Shown piece by piece: positions 26,353-35,267 of a stretch of 64,000 bases of DNA (within the stretch, counting starts at the first letter, position 1; each line of letters starts with the position of its first letter). The position numbers and the translations under genes were made by a program. Source of the stretch: Pelosinus sp. UFO1 (lineage in GTDB: Bacteria; Bacillota; Negativicutes; DSM-13327); assembly GCF_000725345.1 (NCBI RefSeq), contig NZ_CP008852.1, positions 2,844,001-2,908,000 on the forward strand, given 5' to 3'. The notes under the pieces were generated by a model, which saw only the letters and a list, made by a program, of their open reading frames with translations, had not been told where the DNA came from and made no database searches.

Positions 26353-26889
26353 TTAAAGCGTCTTTTGGCCAGGCTGCCAATCAATAGGACATAATCCACC
26401 AGTTTGAAAAGCCTTTAATACCCGTAATATTTCATCCACACTACGTCCAACATTTAAATCACTAACGATTTGATAACGAATTATACCTTCTGGATCAATT
26501 ATAAATAACCCGCGAAGAGAAACACCTTTCTCTTCAATTAAAACGCCATAATCTCTAGATACCTGCTTTGTGATATCAGAAGCTAGCGGATAATTCAATT
26601 CACCTAATCCGCCTTCTTCTTTTGAAGCTCTTATCCAAGCACGATGTGAATATACACTGTCAGTACTTATACCAAGTATTTCCGCACCAATTTTATTAAA
26701 TTCATCTAACCTAGAGTTAAATCCTTTGATTTCCGTTGGACAAACGAATGTAAAATCCAAAGGATAAAAGAAAAGAATGAGCCATTTTCCTTGATAATCT
26801 TCAAGCTTTACAACATGTTCCAACGTCTTAATATCCGCCGTAGTAGACATGCTAAAATCAGGGGCTTTTTGACCAACTTTGGCTGACAT
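26353..26889 (-). CDS. peroxiredoxin (2-Cys, AhpC/Prx1 type)
   Basis: This thiol peroxidase reduces hydrogen peroxide and organic peroxides in the cytoplasm. The 178-aa protein has the peroxidatic motif DFTFVCPTEIKGFN (Cys about 50) and the resolving Cys in GGLCPIDWQPG near the C-terminus, plus SYDF-like and GVLIEEKGVSLRGLFIIDPEG segments. It is a single gene. A 15-nt inverted repeat like a PerR/Fur box lies just upstream. No reductase (AhpF or thioredoxin reductase) is adjacent. Confidence 0.93.
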   Translation of the reverse strand: MSAKVGQKAPDFSMSTTADIKTLEHVVKLEDYQGKWLILFFYPLDFTFVCPTEIKGFNSRLDEFNKIGAEILGISTDSVYSHRAWIRASKEEGGLGELNYPLASDITKQVSRDYGVLIEEKGVSLRGLFIIDPEGIIRYQIVSDLNVGRSVDEILRVLKAFQTGGLCPIDWQPGQKTL

Positions 26890-26911
26890 ATAATCACTCC
26901 TCTTATGTAGT

Positions 26912-26926
26912 TAATAACAATTATTA
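26912..26926 (-). promoter_or_regulatory. PerR/Fur-like operator upstream of peroxiredoxin
   Basis: TAATAACAATTATTA is a 7-1-7 inverted repeat with 6 of 7 pairs matched, the geometry of PerR and Fur boxes. It lies 23 nt upstream of the peroxiredoxin start. Assignment to PerR is inferred from the target gene. Confidence 0.5.
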
Positions 26927-27002
26927 TTTACATAATATTATCAATGCCACAGTTTGTCAATCCTTTTGTAGATTTAACTTTATATTTTTTAAAATTTATT
27001 CG

Positions 27003-27296
27003 TTATTCTTTCTTGCCAAAATCGGTGGTAGCAAATCCTTTCGTTGGAAAAGCGCAATTTTCTGGAGCTATCTTACATCTGTCAGTACGAGCAAATCCCA
27101 TACCTGCCGTACTGCAATCTAATTTACTATCATCTTCTTGAGTGATTTCATCCTGTTTACCAAAGTCAGTATTAGCAAATCCCCTAGTTGGCAAACCGCA
27201 ACTCTCAGAAGCGATATGATTATTTTCTGTACGTGCGAAGCCTTTACCTGCGGTACTACAATCTGATATACTTTCCTCACTATTCTTGTGGGTCAT
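27003..27296 (-). CDS. small protein with an exact internal duplication (CSTAG...GFART repeats)
   Basis: I do not recognise this family. The 97-aa hydrophilic protein contains two 36-residue units (12-47 and 60-95) that share 25 identical positions, of the form DCSTAGxGFART, a variable spacer, IAxExC, PTxGFAxTDFGK. Each unit again has two half-motifs: Cys, then Thr, then GFAxT[DE]. Five cysteines are present, and no signal peptide or membrane helix. AAGGAGG lies 9 nt before the ATG, which supports a real gene. It could be a metal or thiol protein, a spore protein, or a precursor peptide; nothing nearby decides this. Confidence 0.75.
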   Translation of the reverse strand: MTHKNSEESISDCSTAGKGFARTENNHIASESCGLPTRGFANTDFGKQDEITQEDDSKLDCSTAGMGFARTDRCKIAPENCAFPTKGFATTDFGKKE

Positions 27297-27575
27297 ATTA
27301 TAATCCTCCTTCTTAATATCAACAATTTGAGTTGAAAGTTTTAAACTACGTTTATTTTACTTTATATCTGCATTTTCTCCGTTCTTTGTTAAATATATTC
27401 AACTATTTTCCACTCATTATTTTCAATATGATAACTAATTACTCTTTATCGTTTAGTGATATTAATCATTTCTATCGATTCAGAAATCATTATATACTGC
27501 AACCATACATAGGAACTTTTAAATTTAAAAATCTGGAGTTAAGGTTCATACTACTATAGTAACTAACACACAATA
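27297..27575. other. AT-rich intergenic stretch
   Basis: This very T/A-rich sequence lies between the small repeat protein and the degenerate repeat field. It probably contains the small gene's promoter. No convincing gene, RNA or terminator is seen. Confidence 0.5.
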
Positions 27576-27580
27576 AAAAA

Positions 27581-27599
27581 CTAACGGAAGATCCGTTAG
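27581..27599 (-). terminator. terminator at the end of the degenerate repeat field
   Basis: CTAACGGA-AGA-TCCGTTAG forms an 8-bp stem. On the minus strand it is followed by TTTTTTATT, giving a rho-independent terminator for a minus-strand transcript that covers the repeats. Confidence 0.75.
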
Positions 27600-27627
27600 C
27601 TTTAAAAAGAGCCCGTAATGATCTACG

Positions 27628-27985
27628 CTACAGCCAATACCGATCATTACATACCTATACGCAATCTTTCGACTACCCACAAGCATTACACAACCGATAC
27701 TGACCTTTGCTCGACTGCCACAGATACCTACCGAACCGGTCGCAATCTCCCGACAACGGCCGACCCCTATAGCTTCAGCACCCATGACAGTCTTAGCTCG
27801 ACCGTTACACATCCCTTTTGACCACACGACAACAGTTGGGCTGCCGTACAGCCTTACAAGACATATAACGATCTGCCCGCCGACTACTGCCGAACCTTTC
27901 GACCCGACAATAATCTTTGGCCGACCAATACCGAACCCTATTAAGATCCGGCACCAGTCTTGGCTCAACCATTACGAACCCTTTA
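27628..27985. repeat. degenerate tandem repeats of about 42 nt
   Basis: Units begin with CGACTACC-like strings near 27670, 27712, 27751, 27799, 27841, 27881 and 27922, spaced 39-48 nt (mostly 42), and share CCGAACC and CAATCTTT-like blocks. On the minus strand a 140-aa frame reads as about 14-residue glycine-rich units (for example GRAKTVMGAEAIGV and GSRAKVSIGCVMLV). The frame runs through the terminator at 27581-27599 and starts with an unsupported TTG, so it may not be the real product. The segment is more GC-rich than its AT-rich flanks. It may be a decayed repeat gene or a repeated RNA. Confidence 0.6.
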
Positions 27986-28071
27986 CAATAAATAGTATGG
28001 CTTAAAAAGGCAAAGGAATACCTGGGATTTATTGTGTTTTTTTAACCACATACATTGCCAATTGCTTTATA

Positions 28072-28995
28072 TCACTGAACCTGCCCCTTTGGCATAAGTT
28101 GTATTTTGTTCTGCGTTGTAATATATACACCTAGAACGGTAAGAGACATACCGATCAAATGGTATGCTGAAATTTTTTCTCCATATAGGAATACGGCAAT
28201 CCACAATGCATTTATCGGCATAAGGTTAATATAGGCTGATGCCTTGGTTGCGCCAATACGTTGAATCCCCCAATTAAACAGCAAAAAGGCCACTACTGTA
28301 GCGCAAGTCGCCAGATATATTATTTCCAGCATCGTTTGGTTGGATAGATTTAAGACTTTGCTCCATTGATCTTCTTTTATTATCGAAAGGACCAGCAACA
28401 TCACTGCTCCCATCATTGTTGATACAGCAGTGACTACAGTTGTTCCAATGGTGCGGCTGACTTTTTTAACAAGAAGGGTATAAATAACCCAACTTGCAAC
28501 GGAACCAAATAAATAAATTTCGCCACGACCAATAGACATCTGAGTCAGCACGCTTAGGTCTCCTTTACTAACAACTAAGGAAACACCTAGTAAGGATATG
28601 ATTACTCCCAGCAATGTACGCCAGTTCCACGCCTCCCCCATAAAGAAACTAGCAATACATGTTGTAAAAACTGGATTAATGACAATAATCAGAGCTGCCG
28701 TTACCGCGGAGGTATACTGTAAGCCTGTGGCAAAAAAATAGTTATAGGAAAAAACACCTGTTGCACCTAAAGCTAATAGGTAAAAAAAATTCTGTTTAAT
28801 AGGCAGCCAAGTCAACTCTTTACGCCAACTGCTCCAAATGAGCATAAGTAATCCAGCAATGATAAATCGAAGGGCTGATGTCGTTAGGGGAGATAATTCC
28901 GATAAAATATGTTTCGTTGTCCCAAATGCACCTCCCCAAAATAAAGGCACTAATAAGAGAATGAGATAAATTTTAGTGAGATTTTGTTTTTCCAT
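28072..28995 (-). CDS. EamA/DMT family transporter
   Basis: This is an inner-membrane drug/metabolite transporter of 307 aa with ten predicted helices in two EamA halves (about 8-140 and 155-295). Typical segments are PLFWGGAFGTTKHIL, TSALRFIIAGLLML, GVIISLLGVSLVVSKG and NLMPINALWIAVFLYGEKIS. The substrate is unknown; amino acid or metabolite export is common in the family. It is a single gene between the repeat field and comEA. Confidence 0.88.
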   Translation of the reverse strand: MEKQNLTKIYLILLLVPLFWGGAFGTTKHILSELSPLTTSALRFIIAGLLMLIWSSWRKELTWLPIKQNFFYLLALGATGVFSYNYFFATGLQYTSAVTAALIIVINPVFTTCIASFFMGEAWNWRTLLGVIISLLGVSLVVSKGDLSVLTQMSIGRGEIYLFGSVASWVIYTLLVKKVSRTIGTTVVTAVSTMMGAVMLLVLSIIKEDQWSKVLNLSNQTMLEIIYLATCATVVAFLLFNWGIQRIGATKASAYINLMPINALWIAVFLYGEKISAYHLIGMSLTVLGVYITTQNKIQLMPKGQVQ

Positions 28996-29050
28996 ATTTA
29001 CACTCCTGTATTTCGAAATGAATAGTGTCTGACTTTTGAATTATAAACAA

Positions 29051-29086
29051 ATGCCCTATCGTTCCTCATCTTGAACAATAGGGCAT
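29051..29086 (-). terminator. terminator of comEA
   Basis: ATGCCCTATCGTTC (29051-29064) pairs with GAACAATAGGGCAT (29073-29086) with one mismatch. It lies just downstream of the comEA stop. Confidence 0.65.
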
Positions 29087-29103
29087 AGTCTTTAATAGGA
29101 AAA

Positions 29104-29700
29104 TCAGATGCTTATTTTTTCTTTCATTTTCTCAAATTTACTTGACCCAATTCCTGGGACCTTCTTTAATTCATCAATATCTTTAAAACTACCATTGGTC
29201 TGACGATATTCTATAATACGCTCTGCTAATGCTGGCCCTACCCCAGGCAATGCATCCAATTCGTTTTTTTCTGCAGTATTAATATTAACGGTATTGCTGC
29301 TGCCACCCACCTTACTCTTGTTTAAGCCAGCAGCTACGTTGTTCCCTTGGACGATTGCCCTTTCAGCAACATGAAGGTGTGTACCATCTTTTACTGACTG
29401 TGCCATATTAATTTTTGTCACATCGGCATCAGAGGTAAGACCACCAGCCATCGCAACGATATCAAAAACTCTTGCATTTTGTGAGGCTTTAAATACACCT
29501 GGGTTATGAACTGCTCCACTTATATACACAAAGATTTCACTGGTTTTTTCTTCGATAATAGGAGCACTTTTGGCTAGGGCTTCACTAGAAGATGTCGACG
29601 CTGATATTGAATTCTTCTGCCAAAAACTATAAAAACTACCTGCTACAATTAATACCGCCAGCATCACAATAAATAATATTTTATTCCTTTGCTCAAGCAC
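29104..29700 (-). CDS. comEA: competence protein ComEA (helix-hairpin-helix)
   Basis: ComEA is the membrane-anchored DNA receptor for uptake. The 198-aa protein has an N-terminal anchor (about 8-27), a SLBB-like domain (IFVYISGAVHNPGVFKASQNARVFDIVAMAG) and a C-terminal helix-hairpin-helix (NINTAEKNELDALPGVGPALAERIIEYR, then KVPGIGSSKFEKMKEKI). The GTG start is behind AGGAGGG. In many Firmicutes comEA directly precedes comEC; here they are 24 kb apart. Confidence 0.93.
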   Translation of the reverse strand: MLEQRNKILFIVMLAVLIVAGSFYSFWQKNSISASTSSSEALAKSAPIIEEKTSEIFVYISGAVHNPGVFKASQNARVFDIVAMAGGLTSDADVTKINMAQSVKDGTHLHVAERAIVQGNNVAAGLNKSKVGGSSNTVNINTAEKNELDALPGVGPALAERIIEYRQTNGSFKDIDELKKVPGIGSSKFEKMKEKISI

Positions 29701-29803
29701 GATATCCCTCCTGTTGTAACTTGTACTAACACCTTCGACAAAGTAAAGTGTTTTCCTTTTATTTACAACAAAAAGTTCAGTTATTCTCAGTTAAATTTTT
29801 TAT

Positions 29804-31144
29804 TTATTCAATCCGCTCCAAATTAGGATTTTCACAAACGGACCGACCAATCTTAGAAAGATTACGCCACTCACCATTTACTTTTATACGAACAATATCT
29901 GCCGTAAAATCATTATTGGTTTCATCTGAATTCTCCAGCAAAGATGAGCCAACTCCATAGATATCTACAGGCACATCCATCTCCTCAAATTCACGAATTT
30001 TCTTGGCGTTGAACCCTCCGGTAACACAAATTTTGATTTGTTCACACCATTCTTTAGCAATCACTATTTCCTCAGGTGTCAGATCCCATTCAGTATACAC
30101 TGTATCAATTGCCTCTCGCAGGTTCCACACGAGCCTTGGTGATACCCCCATATCTTGTTGCTTATTTCCTGTGGGTACAATAGACTTGTCCCGCATATTT
30201 TTAGAAGTATCAGGGCGTACTCCATATAGTTTATATTTTTCCGCTTCTTCTAGCTGTCCCGCTTTAAAGTAAGCAAGATATTTTACAAACATAGCTGTCA
30301 TTACAGCTTTCGTTTCACCAACACAGTCATTATGAAAATCAACTAGCACTAGTCTAGAAACTTCTTTTGGGAAAATCCTAGAGTATTGCATCATGGTCTC
30401 TACAGTGTCTCCCATGAAACAGCAAATTGTCGCATGAGCGATAGTGCCTCCGCCCTCGCCCCCCCACCAGGTACCCTGTTCATCGGTACTGACAAAACGA
30501 CAATTCTTTTTACTGTATTTTTGATTATAAGCCTGAATTGCTATAGAATATGCATACCCATGCAAGGCTTGCATCTTATAGTGGGCAAAACGTGCAGGAA
30601 AAAACAAAATATCTTTCGCACGACTAGCAACTAGAGTGTTATATACATTCGTCGCAATACGAGTGGGTTCAGCAATAACTCCAAGTATCACTGTTTCCAG
30701 TTTTGCAAAATCCCGATAGCGACCACGAATCCTCAGAACAGGTTGAACGCTTAAAGGATCACCATCATAATAGACAAACGTACCATCTTGTACAGCCTCC
30801 ACCTCTAGTTGATGATAAGTATTTATGAATTGCCCGTCATCATTAAAGTACCCCGTACACATTTTTATAATCGCAAGAGCCTCATCTACTCCTGCCACCA
30901 AACTACACGGTCTTCTCCGTGTAAAAAATTGCATCTCCACTTCCACATCGCCAACCTGTACGGTGGAACAATCTATTTCTTTAATATCACTATTACCAGC
31001 AAAATGATATTCTTCCTTTGCCAACGCTTCAAGCAATATTACATTGTTACTAAAATATTTATCAGAATACCAACCTCGTCGAATTTTATCTGCCTCAATT
31101 TTAAAAATTTCTGCTGCTAATCTTTCTCCATTAAATATAGCCAT
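29804..31144 (-). CDS. pncB: nicotinate phosphoribosyltransferase
   Basis: This enzyme makes nicotinate mononucleotide from nicotinate and PRPP in NAD salvage. The 446-aa protein has the family segments RRPCSLVAGVDEALAIIKMC, SRAKDILFFPARFAHYKMQA, DEQGTWWGGEGGGTIAHATI, LVDFHNDCVGE and KICVTGGFNAKKIREFEEMDVPVDIYGVGS (given in part). It belongs to the long NAPRT type. The Nudix-related regulator gene lies 77 nt upstream in the same direction, which strengthens the NAD salvage assignment. Confidence 0.9.
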   Translation of the reverse strand: MAIFNGERLAAEIFKIEADKIRRGWYSDKYFSNNVILLEALAKEEYHFAGNSDIKEIDCSTVQVGDVEVEMQFFTRRRPCSLVAGVDEALAIIKMCTGYFNDDGQFINTYHQLEVEAVQDGTFVYYDGDPLSVQPVLRIRGRYRDFAKLETVILGVIAEPTRIATNVYNTLVASRAKDILFFPARFAHYKMQALHGYAYSIAIQAYNQKYSKKNCRFVSTDEQGTWWGGEGGGTIAHATICCFMGDTVETMMQYSRIFPKEVSRLVLVDFHNDCVGETKAVMTAMFVKYLAYFKAGQLEEAEKYKLYGVRPDTSKNMRDKSIVPTGNKQQDMGVSPRLVWNLREAIDTVYTEWDLTPEEIVIAKEWCEQIKICVTGGFNAKKIREFEEMDVPVDIYGVGSSLLENSDETNNDFTADIVRIKVNGEWRNLSKIGRSVCENPNLERIE

Positions 31145-31221
31145 TTTCCTGCCCCTTTCACCTTTAAAAATCCAGACTCTGTATTTTCAATAGCTTCCAT
31201 GAATATTTTTCCATACGTTCC

Positions 31222-32160
31222 TTATTCATCATTTTTTACACAAAATTCCTCATCGTCCTTTTCCGTCCACTTAGGATTAAAACGATAAAGTTTTGAAGGC
31301 CTAAAACGTTTCCCCTCAGATAACAGAGTGGTTTTCGTCAGCATTCGCTTTACTTTTTTTCTAAAATAAGCATCTGCCAATTCTCGGCTATATAATACCT
31401 CATATACTTTTTGTAATTCAGTAAGCGTAAATAATTCTGGCATCAAACTAAAGGCGATATCTGTATACATTACTTTATTTTTCATTCTATCAAGAGCATA
31501 TTGAATAACTTTCGCATGGTCAAAGGCCAAGCCATTCTTATTCTCAATATAGGTGTTTTCTGTTTTAGAAATATGACCTTCTACTATTGTTTTGACCATA
31601 ACATGGTCTTTTATCGTAATTTCCTCATTTTCAACTATAATCTCAAATGTTTTTTCAAGAATGTAACCATTTGCTGTTGGACTTTTTATTTTTTCGATTA
31701 CCTTACTACTAACATTGAACCATCTTACATCCTCTGCGTCTTCACCGGATTTTACAATAAATTTTTCTCTATCTACTAAAGCCATATAGGATGTACTGAT
31801 TACTCTACGTCGAAGATCAGGGTAGACCCGTCCCCAGGTATACAGTTGTTCCATATACACATTTTCTAGATTGGTCTCCGCCTTTAACTCCCTTACGGCA
31901 GCTTCGTCAATACTTTCTTCGTAATTTACAAACCCACCTGGAAGCGCCCATTTACCTTGCTGAGATTCACTTTCTTTCGTCGATAAGGGATCTTTTTTCT
32001 TCTTTACTAACAATATTTGCAGAACCTTATCAGGGAGCCGTCTAGGATCCTTATCTTCACCATCAATCGCACTAAAGATAACCATATCAACTGTATTAGA
32101 TGATTGTATATAGGCACTTTTATCACAATCTCTAAAAAAACCATTTTTAGCATCACTCAT
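31222..32160 (-). CDS. NrtR-type Nudix-related transcriptional regulator
   Basis: The 312-aa protein has an N-terminal Nudix-like domain (about 25-165: GKWALPGGFVNYEESIDEAA then VRELKAETNL) and a C-terminal winged-helix region (about 205-300: FTLTELQKVYEVLYSRELADA, KVKRMLTKTTLL, FRPSKLYRFN). In the Nudix box REUxEE the first Glu of the last pair is Ala (RELKAET), which fits loss of hydrolase activity in the NrtR group. NrtR proteins repress NAD genes and respond to ADP-ribose. The pncB gene directly downstream is the expected target. A promoter and tandem repeats lie upstream. Confidence 0.87.
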   Translation of the reverse strand: MSDAKNGFFRDCDKSAYIQSSNTVDMVIFSAIDGEDKDPRRLPDKVLQILLVKKKKDPLSTKESESQQGKWALPGGFVNYEESIDEAAVRELKAETNLENVYMEQLYTWGRVYPDLRRRVISTSYMALVDREKFIVKSGEDAEDVRWFNVSSKVIEKIKSPTANGYILEKTFEIIVENEEITIKDHVMVKTIVEGHISKTENTYIENKNGLAFDHAKVIQYALDRMKNKVMYTDIAFSLMPELFTLTELQKVYEVLYSRELADAYFRKKVKRMLTKTTLLSEGKRFRPSKLYRFNPKWTEKDDEEFCVKNDE

Positions 32161-32221
32161 ATTTTTACCTCCCGCTAATCATCAAAATATAAAGAGTAAT
32201 TGGCGGTTTTTATTTAGGATC

Positions 32222-32249
32222 TTTTTGATATTATCCTTTTGATATTATC
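32222..32249 (-). promoter_or_regulatory. tandem operator repeats before nrtR-pncB
   Basis: Two head-to-tail 14-nt copies of (T/C)TTTTGATATTATC lie at 32222-32235 and 32236-32249. Each contains the small palindrome GATA-T-TATC. They start about 12 nt downstream of the -10 box, a position that suits repression, and are probably the NrtR binding site (autoregulation). Confidence 0.6.
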
Positions 32250-32260
32250 TTATTAGTATT

Positions 32261-32289
32261 ATTATACATGTCCATTCTATCCTTGGCAA
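32261..32289 (-). promoter_or_regulatory. nrtR-pncB promoter
   Basis: On the minus strand TTGCCA (32284-32289) and a perfect TATAAT (32261-32266) are separated by 17 nt. The operator repeats follow directly. Confidence 0.75.
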
Positions 32290-32355
32290 TAATTTTCAGA
32301 AAACTTCCTCGAATTTAGTCATACTGTATTATTTTCAAGATGGATTTGTAATAAT

Positions 32356-32387
32356 AAAACCCGATCTAATCAATTAGATCGGGTTTT
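32356..32387 (-). terminator. terminator of leuS
   Basis: AAAACCCGATCTAAT and ATTAGATCGGGTTTT form a perfect 15-bp stem with a two-base loop, 18 nt beyond the leuS stop. Confidence 0.9.
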
Positions 32388-32405
32388 ACTTTCTTAATTA
32401 CACTC

Positions 32406-34886
32406 TTAACGTGCTACAATATTAACTAACTTTCCTGGTACGGCAATTACTTTTATCACTTCTTTACCTGACAGCAAAGCTTGTACTTTTTCTTCCCCTA
32501 GAACCTTTTCTTCCAATTCTTTGGCATTTAAAGTAGCAGAAACAACAATCTTCTCTTTTACCTTGCCATTCATCTGTACAACAATTTCTACTTCCTCTAG
32601 CTCGATTGCTTTTTCATCAAAAATAGGCCACAACTGTTTGTGAACACTACCTTGACCAATCGTTTCACTCCATAATTCTTCTGTAATATGAGGTGCAAAA
32701 GGAGCTAATAAACATAATAAACTTGATACGGTCTCCCTCACCAATCCAGGATTTAATGATATATTCTGATCTTTAATAGTATACATGGCATTTACCAATT
32801 CCATGATAGAGCTGATAGCTGTATTAAAATTAAAACGATCGCCAATGTCTTCCGTTACCTTTTTAATTGTCCCATGCAATACACGTCTAAGGTTACGTTC
32901 ATCCTTAGTAAGAGTGCTACTATCATACTCAGTTTCTTCCCCTGCCATGAAAGAAGCATAATGATCAATTATACGCCATAAACGTCCTAAGAAACGATAA
33001 GAACCTTCTACTGCTTGGTCATTCCATTCTAAATCACGCTCAGGTGGTGCCGCAAATAGAATAAATAACCGGGCTGTATCCGCGCCATATTTTGCAATGA
33101 TTTCCTCAGGAGATACTACATTGCCTTTTGACTTAGACATTTTAGAACCATCTTTAATAACCATACCCTGTGTTAGCAAGTTTTTGAAAGGCTCATTCAC
33201 ATTAATTAAACCAGCATCTTTTAATACTTTAGTAAAAAATCTTGAATACAATAGATGCAATATAGCATGTTCAATGCCGCCAATATATTGATCTACAGGT
33301 GCCCAATAGTCTGCTTTTGTAGAATCAAAAGGCGCTAACATATTCTTCGGATCTGTGTAACGCATATAATACCAAGAAGAACAAATAAAAGTGTCCATAG
33401 TATCTGTCTCACGTTTAGCAGCACCGCCACATTCAGGGCATGTGCAGTTTACAAATTCTTCTACCTTAGCTAGAGGCGAAACAGAACCTGCACTGAAATT
33501 AACATTTTCCGGTAATAAGACAGGTAACTGATCTTTAGGTACAGGTACACTACCACAGCTAGGACAATTAATAAGGGGAATTGGTGCGCCCCAATACCGC
33601 TGACGCGAAACTAACCAGTCACGTAAGCGATAATTTACACGCCGTTTGCCATAACCTTGTTCTTCCAACCATTTTGCAATTGCGACCTTCCCAGCTTCAC
33701 TCTTCAATCCCGTAAATTGTCCAGAATTTACGATAACACCATCACCATCGTAGGCACCTGTCATAGATTCAATCGTTAGCTCTTGCCCTTCAGGTTGTAT
33801 TACCAATTTTTTTGCTAATTTATATTTATTAGCGAATTGCCAGTCTCGTTCGTCATGTGCAGGAACGCCCATTACTGCTCCCGTACCATATTCCACTAAT
33901 ACATAATTAGCTACCCAAATTGGCACTTTTTCATCAGTAAAAGGATTGACTGCATACGCCCCAGTAAACATGCCTTCCTTCTCAAATTCACTAGAAGTAC
34001 GACTAATTTCGCTCATATTTCTTACTTTTTCTACAAATTGACGAACAGCCTGTTCATTTTCTTTACCAGCAATAAGTTTCTCAACTAGTTTATGTTCAGG
34101 GGCTAATACCACATAACTTACCCCAAAAACGGTATCATGCCTAGTTGTATAGACAGCGATTTCTTCTTCAAAGTCAGCTACGGCAAAGGTAAACTCGGCC
34201 CCTTCACTGCGACCAATCCAATTTTCTTGCATAGTTTTGACTCGCTCAGGCCAGCCTTTTAATTCGCTAAGATCACTTAAGAGTCGATCTGCATATTCTG
34301 TTATTTTGAAGAACCATTGTTCTAATTCTTTTTTCACCACGACGGAATCACAGCGCCAACAGCAGCCATCAATTACCTGTTCATTTGCTAGTACCGTATT
34401 ACAGTCATTACACCAATTTACCGCTGCTTTTTTCTTATAAGCAAGTCCTCGTTCCACGAACAGCAAGAATAACCATTGGGTCCAACGATAATAGTCAGGG
34501 TGACATGTGGCAACTTCTCTATCCCAGTCGTAGGATAGTCCCAATTCTTGTTGTTGACGGCGCATATTTGCTATATTTTCCCATGTCCATTCTGCTGGGT
34601 GAACACCATGTTTAATTGCTGCATTTTCTGCAGGCATACCAAAGGAATCCCATCCCATTGGATGAAGAACATTATAGCCTTGCATGCTTTTAAATCTAGC
34701 AATTACATCACCTATCGAATAATTGCGTACATGACCCATATGTAAATTGCCCGATGGATAAGGGAACATTTCTAGAACGTAATATTCCGGGCGCTGACGA
34801 TTTAGCTCTGTCTTAAAAGTGTTGTGCTCAGCCCAGTGCTTTTGCCATTTTGATTCAATTTCCTTAGGAACATATCTTTCATTCAT
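32406..34886 (-). CDS. leuS: leucyl-tRNA synthetase
   Basis: LeuRS charges tRNA(Leu). The 826-aa protein has the class I HIGH-type motif [14 protein letters not shown] near residue 45, the zinc-binding and editing insertions ([32 protein letters not shown]), [16 protein letters not shown] as the KMSKS loop, and a C-terminal anticodon-binding part. Length is typical of bacterial LeuRS. Expression is controlled by a leucine T-box leader upstream. Confidence 0.97.
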   Translation of the reverse strand: MNERYVPKEIESKWQKHWAEHNTFKTELNRQRPEYYVLEMFPYPSGNLHMGHVRNYSIGDVIARFKSMQGYNVLHPMGWDSFGMPAENAAIKHGVHPAEWTWENIANMRRQQQELGLSYDWDREVATCHPDYYRWTQWLFLLFVERGLAYKKKAAVNWCNDCNTVLANEQVIDGCCWRCDSVVVKKELEQWFFKITEYADRLLSDLSELKGWPERVKTMQENWIGRSEGAEFTFAVADFEEEIAVYTTRHDTVFGVSYVVLAPEHKLVEKLIAGKENEQAVRQFVEKVRNMSEISRTSSEFEKEGMFTGAYAVNPFTDEKVPIWVANYVLVEYGTGAVMGVPAHDERDWQFANKYKLAKKLVIQPEGQELTIESMTGAYDGDGVIVNSGQFTGLKSEAGKVAIAKWLEEQGYGKRRVNYRLRDWLVSRQRYWGAPIPLINCPSCGSVPVPKDQLPVLLPENVNFSAGSVSPLAKVEEFVNCTCPECGGAAKRETDTMDTFICSSWYYMRYTDPKNMLAPFDSTKADYWAPVDQYIGGIEHAILHLLYSRFFTKVLKDAGLINVNEPFKNLLTQGMVIKDGSKMSKSKGNVVSPEEIIAKYGADTARLFILFAAPPERDLEWNDQAVEGSYRFLGRLWRIIDHYASFMAGEETEYDSSTLTKDERNLRRVLHGTIKKVTEDIGDRFNFNTAISSIMELVNAMYTIKDQNISLNPGLVRETVSSLLCLLAPFAPHITEELWSETIGQGSVHKQLWPIFDEKAIELEEVEIVVQMNGKVKEKIVVSATLNAKELEEKVLGEEKVQALLSGKEVIKVIAVPGKLVNIVAR

Positions 34887-34920
34887 TAAAAAAAGCCTCC
34901 TATTTATAAAAAATAAAAAA

Positions 34921-34948
34921 CCGCCCCTTGGCTAATTAGCCAGGGACG
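34921..34948 (-). terminator. T-box leader terminator of leuS
   Basis: CGTCCCTGGCTAA-TTAGCC-AAGGGGCGG on the minus strand forms a strong stem followed by TTTTTTATTTTT, directly before the leuS binding site. It is the regulated terminator of the T-box. Confidence 0.85.
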
Positions 34949-35155
34949 AGTTATACATACCCGCGATACCACCCTGATTGATAGCAACTGCCATCCTCTC
35001 AATGATTGTTAACGCTAATCAAGCGTTAGCCACTACTAATTCATGGCTACTCCTCCGCAGTGAGTTCAACTTATTTGGGATTGGCTCGCATCATCCGCCA
35101 ACTGTCTGCACCACAAATAAAAGCTTACTATTCTGCCTCGTAGGACTTACACAAT
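34921..35155 (-). ncRNA. T-box leader (leucine) upstream of leuS
   Basis: The minus strand carries the T-box sequence AGGGTGGTATCGCGGG (34958-34973), followed by the terminator stem at 34921-34948. Upstream lies a long stem I region of about 100 nt. A CTC triplet at 35064-35062 within GAACTCACTG is a plausible leucine specifier, but I could not fold stem I to prove it. Binding of uncharged tRNA(Leu) would stabilise the antiterminator and switch leuS on. Confidence 0.92.
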
Positions 35156-35184
35156 ATTATATCCCACCCTATCTAGAAAGTCAA
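35156..35184 (-). promoter_or_regulatory. leuS promoter
   Basis: On the minus strand TTGACT (35179-35184) and TATAAT (35156-35161) are 17 nt apart, just before the T-box leader. Confidence 0.75.
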
Positions 35185-35267
35185 TTAACACTATTCAGTC
35201 TATTTTTTTACCAATTGTTCTATATTCAAAAGGATAGGCATACATTTTTTCTTGGGAGGTGTATTCT

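Noticed and set aside
27546-27968. 140-codon glycine-rich minus-strand frame as a gene
   Set aside because: It starts with TTG without a ribosome binding site and continues through a good terminator at 27581-27599. The region is better described as a degenerate repeat field.
27618-28005. two plus-strand frames over the repeat field
   Set aside because: They read the same degenerate repeats in the other direction, without binding sites. No evidence favours the plus strand.
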